Shown here in pieces: positions 1 through 6,700 of a stretch of 14,014 nucleotides of DNA. The translations under genes and the position numbers were made by a program. Under the pieces are notes generated by a model that had not been told where the DNA came from, did not search any database, and saw only the letters and a list, made by a program, of their open reading frames with translations. Position 1 is the stretch's first letter; each line of letters begins with the position of its first letter. The DNA is from Ramicandelaber brevisporus (lineage: Eukaryota > Kickxellomycota > Ramicandelaberales > Ramicandelaberaceae): the NCBI GenBank assembly GCA_025201865.1, contig MU603085.1:7743-21756 (forward strand), written 5' to 3'.

Positions 1-47
1 TGGAGTCGAAGCTACGGGCTGGCGTAGGCGGCGGGAGGAGAGTATTC

Positions 48-302
48 ATGCGGTCGCAGCCGAGCGTCTGGTTGCTGCTGTTGCGCCGGTTGCTGCTGTT
101 TTGGCTTGCTGTTGTTTTGGCGGGTGGCTTGGGCGAGCAAGCGGTTGCGGAGACAAAGTGCGACTCACGAGATCACTCTTCGCTGCGGCAGGCAGAGACA
201 AAGACAGCCGTGCTTGCGGTGCAGGTTGGAGGCGAAAGAATTCGAAAGAGCGACGCTGCAGCGCGCAGGAAGGGGCTGTTTGGAAGCTCTCAGCCGCGAT
301 AA
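48..302 (+). CDS. Doubtful small ORF with a signal-peptide-like N-terminus
   Basis: This is an 84-codon ATG-started frame. Residues 1-35 read like a secretion signal: a short polar start, a Leu-rich hydrophobic core of about 20 residues interrupted by two Arg, then a small-residue stretch ending AVA-E, a plausible signal peptidase site. The remaining 50 residues are charged, contain one Cys and resemble no family I know. Against it, the Leu run is a direct product of CTG/TTG triplets, the -3 base is T, and no AATAAA follows. It may be a chance ORF or a small secreted peptide. Confidence 0.18.
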   Translation: MRSQPSVWLLLLRRLLLFWLAVVLAGGLGEQAVAETKCDSRDHSSLRQAETKTAVLAVQVGGERIRKSDAAARRKGLFGSSQPR

Positions 303-504
303 AACAGCAGCAACAGCAGCAGTAGCAGCAGTAGTAGCAACCAGGCCAGCGTCCATTCACACAATGCGTGGTGCGTCACCTTCAGCAACAAAAAAAAACA
401 GAGAGCCTTTGTGGTCACGAGATAGCGGACCACTCTCGCACCGTATGATAAGCACCGCGTGCCAGTCACGCTAATATACTTTGAAATGCCTTCTATCCCT
501 CACT

Positions 505-510
505 TTTATT
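505..510 (-). terminator. Poly(A) signal AATAAA of the inhibitor-2 gene
   Basis: TTTATT on the + strand is a canonical AATAAA on the minus strand. It lies about 30 bases past the TAA stop of the inhibitor-2 homologue, a normal distance for 3'-end formation. Confidence 0.7.
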
Positions 511-540
511 AAAAAGGATTCTTGTTTAAAACGGTTGCGA

Positions 541-1398
541 TTAGAAGACAGTCTGTTGATTATCATTGCTGGTGTCGTCCTCGTACTCGTAGTTGCTCAA
601 GTCATCCGTGTCCATTGCGTCGTCATCGTCTACAATTTCTCCAGAATCATCATCTTCGTCTTCGTCAGTCGGTGGTAAATCCTTTGCTCGTACAAATGCC
701 TCCTTCATGTTGTAATGCATCTTTCGTATGTCACTAAACTTCTTGTGACGCTCTTTCTTCTCTTCACTCTCCAGCGTATCCTCATCATCATCAGTCCAAT
801 CGCTATTATGACCAGATTCCCTGCCACCTCCTCCTCCTCCTCCTCCAAAGGAAGGACGCGTAGGCGACCCGGCAATGCTCGAATGACCGCTACCAATTGT
901 TGCTGCTGGAGGAATCACCACCGCAGCGGCGTTATCTTCACCAGCATCCAGCCGGAAATCATCAAGACTGCCAGCACCTTCTAATGCAAGTGATGCCTTC
1001 AACTCTTCATCGTCCGCCATATTATAGTGAACATACGGAGTCTTTGGCTCAGTGATCTTCATCTTGTTACCGCGGTCAGCTTCTGTCAATAACAGGTTCT
1101 CCTCATCCCACCGGAGATGAACGGATTTGGTTTTCTCATGTCGGTGCGAGGCTGCTGCTACTGGAGTTAAAGCGGTTGTGGTTGTGGTTGTGGTTGTGGC
1201 TGTGGCCGCGGTTGTGGTTGTAGTTGTAGCGAAAGGACGATCGTGCCACTGTTGCTGCAGTTGCTGCTGCTCATCGAGTGACTGTCGATCAAGCTGCTCG
1301 GCCACAGCCTCCACGCCCGTTGTTGTCGTGGCCGTGGTCGCGGTCGTGGCTGTGGTGTTTGTCTTCAGGATTCCGCGCGGCGTATTTTGTGGTGACAT
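541..1398 (-). CDS. GLC8: Protein phosphatase inhibitor 2 (IPP-2 / Glc8) homologue
   Basis: This is a 285-aa regulator of type-1 protein phosphatase (PP1), acting in cytoplasm and nucleus. All three inhibitor-2 landmarks are present in order: RGILK at residues 8-12 (first PP1-binding motif); RWDEENLL at 96-103 followed by MKITEPKTPY at 113-122, where T120 matches the GSK3-phosphorylated Thr of the PxTP site; and RKMHYNM at 225-231, the helix that in animal inhibitor-2 lies over the PP1 active site (His and Tyr kept). Low-complexity inserts separate the blocks: a Thr-rich run (about 56-75), a Gly run (185-192) and an acidic tail. I chose the ATG at 1398-1396 (-3 A) because the frame's upstream extension begins only at a TTG and the conserved motif starts a few residues after this Met. 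No intron is needed. Confidence 0.9.
   Translation of the reverse strand: MSPQNTPRGILKTNTTATTATTATTTTGVEAVAEQLDRQSLDEQQQLQQQWHDRPFATTTTTTAATATTTTTTTTALTPVAAASHRHEKTKSVHLRWDEENLLLTEADRGNKMKITEPKTPYVHYNMADDEELKASLALEGAGSLDDFRLDAGEDNAAAVVIPPAATIGSGHSSIAGSPTRPSFGGGGGGGGRESGHNSDWTDDDEDTLESEEKKERHKKFSDIRKMHYNMKEAFVRAKDLPPTDEDEDDDSGEIVDDDDAMDTDDLSNYEYEDDTSNDNQQTVF
1165..1235. repeat. Thr-coding triplet/hexanucleotide repeat
   Basis: GTGGTTGTG-type repeats on the + strand code for the Thr/Ala run of the inhibitor-2 homologue on the minus strand. Mixed ACC/ACA/ACT codons show that it is a diverged, not freshly expanded, repeat. Confidence 0.6.
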
Positions 1399-1690
1399 GT
1401 TTGTAGAAGTTTTGTACAGAAAGAAAGAAAAGAAGCAAAGTGAAGGCAAAGAGAGTATGGGTTTGTAATGACAGCGGCGGCTTTAACAGTAAAGGCGACG
1501 TCAATCCCACCCCTCACTGCCAGGCGGCTGTTGCATCCACTGTGATTTGTAGTGCTCATTGCTAGACGCCATTATTCAGCCGTGAGAGGCAGACTACAGG
1601 ATTGAGAGAGTTTGGAATGTTGCTAGAGGACCGCCGGAATGAAGACTCTGAGCGTTATCGTGCTTAATAATCAAAGTAAACACATCTACT

Positions 1691-1696
1691 TTTATT
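1691..1696 (-). terminator. Possible minus-strand AATAAA downstream of a small ORF
   Basis: TTTATT on + reads AATAAA on the minus strand, about 72 bases past the stop of the doubtful 78-aa ORF at 1768-2004. It would fit as its poly(A) signal, but AATAAA is common by chance in AT-rich intergenic DNA. Confidence 0.2.
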
Positions 1697-1767
1697 GTCA
1701 ACGGATATGGAGCTGCGGATATAAACCAGAGCTTCATGCTCGCGCACAGACTTGAAGTATACTGCTT

Positions 1768-2004
1768 TTAGTGGTTGTGGTGGTTGTTGTTATTCATACT
1801 TTGCCATGAGATGGAGGCTTGGAGCTTAATCTCCGATAGAAGAGCAGATGAAAAATAACATGTAGTATCGGTTCCCGATTGCAAAGTGCTTCTGGTGACT
1901 CCTTCCGTTGAGTTTACCAATTGTATGCACTCATCATCCAGCTTACAAAACAAACCTCTCATTCTGAAGAATACCTCGCAGCATCTTGAAGCATCTCGCA
2001 GCAT
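1768..2004 (-). CDS. Doubtful 78-aa ORF or terminal exon
   Basis: This ATG-started minus-strand frame encodes a mixed-composition peptide ending in an Asn/His-rich tail. I recognise no family. Its upstream flank on the minus strand reads CTAAT, then a T-rich tract and GATGACAG, which resembles the 3' end of a fungal intron, and an AATAAA follows the stop. It could therefore be the last exon of an unannotated transcript. The N-terminal part consists of short GATGCTGCGAG-like repeats, and the antisense frame is also open, so chance is quite possible. Confidence 0.18.
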   Translation of the reverse strand: MLRDASRCCEVFFRMRGLFCKLDDECIQLVNSTEGVTRSTLQSGTDTTCYFSSALLSEIKLQASISWQSMNNNNHHNH

Positions 2005-2645
2005 CTGGATCCACTGTCATCAAAGAAACAACAATTTAGATATTAGGCGAGCATCCTTCAGCTGTGTCCGAGAACGAAATAAAAAAAACCAGTGAAATAA
2101 CGGCAGTATCAAGTATACTTACTCAACAACTAGTGAGCATTCACTCATACATTGTGCATTCAACAACTTGCTCTCTTTCTTTGGGCTTTCAACACTGAAA
2201 TGCATCTCTTTTCAGGATGTCAGTTTTCTCTTCTTCCCTTTGTATCATTTTTTTTATTTTTCTTTGGCCTATCAATGCCCCGCGCCAAAGTCTCTCCATT
2301 AAGCTCCCATTCGTCGACTGAAGTTTGTACATTTTCTGCGTTGACGGAGTCGGACCTTTCGATCACTCAGCCTTTTGGCTCGTTTGTGTGCACCCTCTCT
2401 CTTTTTTTCTCCCCTCTTTCCTCCGCTCCTCTTCATACCTACAATCTTCGATATCGAACCAGCTCCGCTAGTCAGTAGTACGTTTGTCTGAACCGCCCAA
2501 ACCACCGCTCCCCACCTGCTACCCCGCAATTCCGTATCCTTGGGCACCAGCTCTTTTTACTCCTGCCATACAACCGGCCGTCACTCACTATACACTCCCT
2601 GTCCACTGAGCCAGAGATCTTCTGCCGGAGATTCCACTCTACTTT

Positions 2646-2676
2646 CCTCCTCCTCCTCCTCCTCTTCCTCCTCCTC
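2646..2676. repeat. (TCC)n polypyrimidine tract
   Basis: Nearly pure TCC/CTT triplets form a homopyrimidine mirror-type tract. Such tracts can adopt triplex (H-DNA) structure. It lies within the leader/promoter of the Zn2Cys6 gene. Confidence 0.7.
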
Positions 2677-3122
2677 TCCTTGATTGAACAGCCCCCAAGG
2701 CTCAGTGCGTACGTGGGTCGGCGTGCGTGGAGGTGTGCCCTTTCTTCCCTTCTCCTCCTCCTAGCTCTTAGCCCTTAGCCCTCATTCTTCCGAATTGGTC
2801 CAACTTTTCTTCTCCTGTACGCAACACGGGCTTGTCAGCGTGCCCATACTTTCTTCCTACGCATACGTACATCTCTCTCACCTCTTTCCTTTTTCTTCTC
2901 TTTCACCTTCCCTTTCTGAACAGCCAAAACACACCCACTGCAACGGCTCTTTTCACATTACGACACCTTCTTTGTCCCCTCCTTGGTGTTGCCGTCGCTA
3001 TTATCTACTTTCCATTGCTGGTTGTTGTTTCTTTGTTTTTTTTTTATCATTCATCCTCTTTCGTCATAGCCAGCCTCTGTTTCTTGTACACACCTCGGAG
3101 GATCATCTCGTCTGATCAACCT

Positions 3123-3171
3123 TGCATACGCATACACACATACATACACACAAACATACACACACACACAC
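3123..3171. repeat. (CA)n / CATA microsatellite
   Basis: Interrupted CA dinucleotides with CATA variants lie inside the pyrimidine-rich leader. Confidence 0.7.
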
Positions 3172-3530
3172 CTGTCTTGGCCCAGTACGTTCATATATCT
3201 CTTTCGGAGCAGTGCGTGCGACTAATTTCCGCAACAATTAGCGTTTCACGTCTCGTTCCGCTGTGGCACATCTCCGCACTTTTTTCCTCGCTGTTCCTTT
3301 TCCCTTCTCTTTCCCTGAACGTCGTCAACGAAGAGCGACTGCATTTCCAGCTCTGTTCCGTCATCGCTTGTCAGGTCAATCTCTCTCACGCTACACAGAC
3401 CGGACAACCCACCCACTGTCCCTACCTGCCTTGTACGCACACAGCAACACTCCGACTACTCTACCACTCTCTCTTTCTCTCTCTCAATTATCCATATCCT
3501 CACACAAGAGTAGACTGCACATTCATTCTC

Positions 3531-3592
3531 GCTAACTCGCGCTAACTCGCCCTCTTGCCTACTCACTCACTCACTCACTCGCTCACTCACTC
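3531..3592. repeat. GCTAACTCGC duplication and (ACTC)n microsatellite
   Basis: The 10-mer GCTAACTCGC occurs twice back to back (3531-3540 and 3541-3550). It is followed by an ACTC tetranucleotide run from 3561 with GCTC interruptions. Confidence 0.75.
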
Positions 3593-3730
3593 GCCCACTG
3601 ACTTGCATACTGACATTGACCTTCCCTTTCCATTGCTCTGACCAACTACCACTGCAACACGCTGCCGATTCTGTTTATCCTTTTTATTTATTTCTTGTTC
3701 TTGCTCTGTTGAACAGCAAGCACTTTATCT

Positions 3731-6700
3731 ATGCAGCACCATCCTGGCGAAATTGGTGGTGCGCCACGAGTGACGATAGCGACGTCGGCGTCTTCCTCGG
3801 GTTCAGCAGCAGCTCTTGCAGCAGGCGTCAACTCCAATCCACATCCATTCATGACAATGACAGCTGACGGCAGCTCGGCCGGCGCACACGTTGGCCCAGC
3901 TGGAGTAGCCCTGTCACACTCTCTCAACCCACATTCATTCGCCAGTCCTACCACAGACATGTCGCACTTCGGAATGGGACTGCCTTTGAACATGGGTGTG
4001 CCAATGCCCCTTGGTATGCCTGTGCCCATGCCTGCTCTACCTCAAATGTCGCAGGCTAGCTCAGCAGCATTTGGCATGCACAGCCCCGTTGCGGGTCCTG
4101 GACACTATGGAGTTCTTGATCACAATGGCATGGCATTTCAAATGGGCATTCCTGGATTTGGATTGCCATCTCTCGGCCCACAGGTTAGTGCAGCATCAGT
4201 ATCAGCAGCAGCAGCCGCCGCCGCCGCTGCAGCCGCGGTTGGAATGCACGATTCGCCTGGCATCCATACTCACCATTCTCCCGAAGTATTTGGCGGCTTT
4301 GCACCAAATGGACAGCTGCACATGCCAAATATTCCGCAGCAGCATTTACATCTGCAGCAGTCAATCTCAATGATTGGGGGAACACCCGTAGCTATCGATC
4401 CATCTGCAACCACAACAAACACTGGTGCCATGTCAGCACCTGCAGCCACAACCGCGGGTCGCAAAGGCGGCAAGCGCAAATCAATGGCAGCAACAGAGGT
4501 CTCATCAGTAGCATTAGCAGCAGCACCTGCTATGGTAACAGCGGCCACAGCCGTGTCAGAGCAGAGCTTATTAGACGGCAGCAATACACCAACTAAACCA
4601 TCAAAGAGACAGCAAGTGAAGAATGCCTGTATTAATTGTCAGAAGGCATGTAAAAAGTGCGATGAGGGAAGACCATGTCAGCGCTGTATTAGACAAGGTT
4701 TGACCGACACTTGTATTGATTCCATCCGTAAGGAGCGTAAACGCACAGTTCGGCGCAGTACAAACCAGAATGCAGCTCAACAAACAGCCTCAACTCCAGT
4801 TGATACCGACTCGATGTTGGTTGCAAATCCAGCAACTGTGGCAGCAACCGTAGCAACATTCGATTTGAACGCGGCTGGTCCAACACTCGCATCCGCACCT
4901 TCCAGCAAGAAGCGGAAAACTAGCAAAGCCATTGGTCGGCCAGCTGTGCCTGTTGCACCCTCTGCTCTAGAAGTCCCATCAGCCATCACCCCTGAGCACA
5001 TGGAAACGACTAGCAGACCATCGCCATATGTCCCACTGTCTCATCAAATTGGGCAGACTCAGGCTCCATCTCAGCCGCAGTTCCACATGCCAACAGTTCC
5101 CAGCATGGCGCCATTGGGAATGGCGGGAACAGCAGCTCAGCACGCATTTATACCGACAACTGGAACGCCTTTCAATCCAATGCAGATGCACATGCAGGCC
5201 ACTACAGATATATTTGGCGGAATTCCTGCCACTCAACAGAACTTGAATTCATCAGCTGATAGTGGCATTGCCCAGCGTAAATCAATCATTCAATCGGCAT
5301 CTCCAGATCCAGCCACCATCAAGCACGAGCCATCTTCAGTTCCTCTACAGAATCAATTCACTGCTGGCGAAATCCTGAGTGCATTTATGAGACAGCAGCA
5401 TCCAGCATCTACTCAGCGTGATAATAGCACAGTAACTACAACTGAGGCTGATAAGGCTGCTCAACAGCTACTTGGCTCATATCATCGTGGCTCGATTGAC
5501 GCTAACTTCTTGCCAACTCTGCTTAACTACGCAAACACAAGCGGTGCTCATCTAAATTTGCCTGAGACTCTGCTGGGTAACAAGACCACAGCTACCGTTG
5601 ATGTATCTACTGTCACTCAGCCAGTCGTTGGTCAACAGCCAATATTGCCAGAGACATCAGTTGCTAACTCCGCCACTCTTCAGCAGGTCATTAAATCCGA
5701 GCCACCAGTACCAGTTGTCACTTCAGAGCTACCCAAGCAACAGCAGCAGCAACCACAACCACAACCACAACCACAACAGCAACAACAGCAACAACAGAGT
5801 CAACCGCAGCATCCGCAGCATTCTCATCAGCCAGCGTATCATGCACCAACAAATGCACAATTTCAGTCTGGACAGTATCAGCTGAATTCCCACAATCGTC
5901 ATCCTTCATTTGGCAACTTGCTTGGTCCACAGTCTCTTGGCTACGGCGCGACTAATGGAGGCGATGGTATCCACGGTGGACACCACAGCATTGCAACGCC
6001 GACTCGCAATGAATTCACATACATGTCAACTGGCCCAACTCCAACGACATCAACATATCCAGCAATGACATTCGGCTCATCCCATCCTTACTATCCGAAC
6101 AATCACAGCCATTACGGTGGTAATCCAGCCGTGTATGGCAGTGTAGCTGGAGGCCGTCATTCTAGACAACACTCGGCTGGATCGTTCCTTGGCGGTGCTG
6201 GAAACACCCACATATCTGGTGGCCCAACCTCTTCGTTCCTGCTCAACCCTGGTGGTACTAACGGTCACTATGGCCACTCTCGGTCAGTATCATCTGCCTC
6301 GTCTGCTTGTTCAGTTTCACAGGTTAACTCGCATCAATTGCATTCCCACGTGGCTAGTCGTGAACCAACTGCTCAGAACAATGCTCCAGCTGGCAATCCT
6401 GAAGCATCCACGCCGACTGCAGCCGCTCACGCAGCCACCTCAGCTCCATCATCAACATCCAGCCGCCCGCGCCACGCAGGTCATACGCCGTCTTTGGCCA
6501 TCTTGTCCCAAGTGTGTGCCGAGACGCTTGAATCGCAGACTCGTGGACGTTCAAATGTCAATTCTGCATCGCAGCCAGATAACCACGAACACTCCACCAC
6601 CTCCTCCCCGCGCATTGCTTCAGTTATGCCGCCAGCTTCGGATTACACTGGCTGTAATGGTGGCTCTGTAAATCACTCCGGCTCAAATGAAGGCAATGCT

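Larger units (their letters stand above)
1..540. other. Left-edge intergenic region with CAG-type repeats
   Basis: No conserved gene is recognisable here. The first 300 bases are GC-rich and carry CTG/TTG triplets. Positions 304-345 hold a degenerate CAG/TAG triplet run that produces Gln, Ser or Ala runs in several frames, so the ORFs here are suspect. On the minus strand an ATG at 49-47 opens a frame that stays open to the window edge (16 codons, MNTLLPPPTPARSFDS). This could be the start of a gene lying to the left, but the context is weak. The right end is the 3' flank of the inhibitor-2 gene. Confidence 0.5.
1399..2277. other. Intergenic region between divergent inhibitor-2 and Zn2Cys6 genes
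   Basis: This is shared upstream DNA of two divergently transcribed genes. Positions 1399-1460 are purine-rich on +, giving a pyrimidine-rich leader for the inhibitor-2 gene with no upstream ATG until about 1533. A TATAAA string occurs at 1720-1725 but its role is unknown. Short repeats of a CTCGCAGCATCT-like unit lie at about 1975-2006. One small minus-strand ORF (1768-2004) is listed separately. No tRNA or conserved protein was seen. Confidence 0.5.
2278..3730 (+). promoter_or_regulatory. ATG-free, pyrimidine-rich 5' leader/promoter of the Zn2Cys6 gene
   Basis: Reading every line, I find no ATG on the + strand from just after the ATG at 2275-2277 to the start codon at 3731, 1453 bases, while CAT (ATG on the other strand) occurs roughly thirty times. 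The tract is strongly C+T-rich (for example 46 of 60 bases in 2881-2940) and holds TCC, CT, CA and CTCA microsatellites. The simplest reading is a long transcribed leader kept free of upstream starts, possibly with introns: GTACGT donor-like and TGAACAG acceptor-like sites alternate. A long frame at 2832-3545 starts at TTG and is low-complexity, so I do not call it coding. Where transcription starts cannot be seen. Confidence 0.55.

Noticed and set aside
1127-1468. 113-codon + frame rich in Val and Cys antisense to the inhibitor-2 gene
   Set aside because: It is the mirror of the Thr repeat and Gln-rich stretch of the true gene on the minus strand.
2450-2475. GGTTCGATA on the minus strand, resembling a tRNA T-loop
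   Set aside because: Flanking bases cannot form the T-stem and no acceptor, D or anticodon arms could be found.
2152-2478. 108-codon + strand frame just upstream of the ATG-free tract
   Set aside because: Phe/Ser/Leu-rich composition following T-rich DNA, no family resemblance and no supporting signals.
2766-2782. TTAGCCC repeated twice, similar to a telomere-like unit
   Set aside because: Only two copies inside a C+T-rich tract; too short to mean anything.
2795-3115. 106-codon frame in the same region
   Set aside because: TTG start, pyrimidine-driven Ser/Phe/Leu composition, no recognisable family.
3123-3171. Repeated short units that might suggest a CRISPR-like array
   Set aside because: It is a simple CA/CATA microsatellite without spacers, and the genome is fungal.
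2832-3545. 237-codon open frame in the region before the Zn2Cys6 gene
   Set aside because: It begins at TTG, has no ATG, is made of Ser/Leu/Phe/Thr/His low complexity dictated by C+T-rich and CA-rich DNA, and overlaps microsatellites. It looks like leader sequence, not protein.
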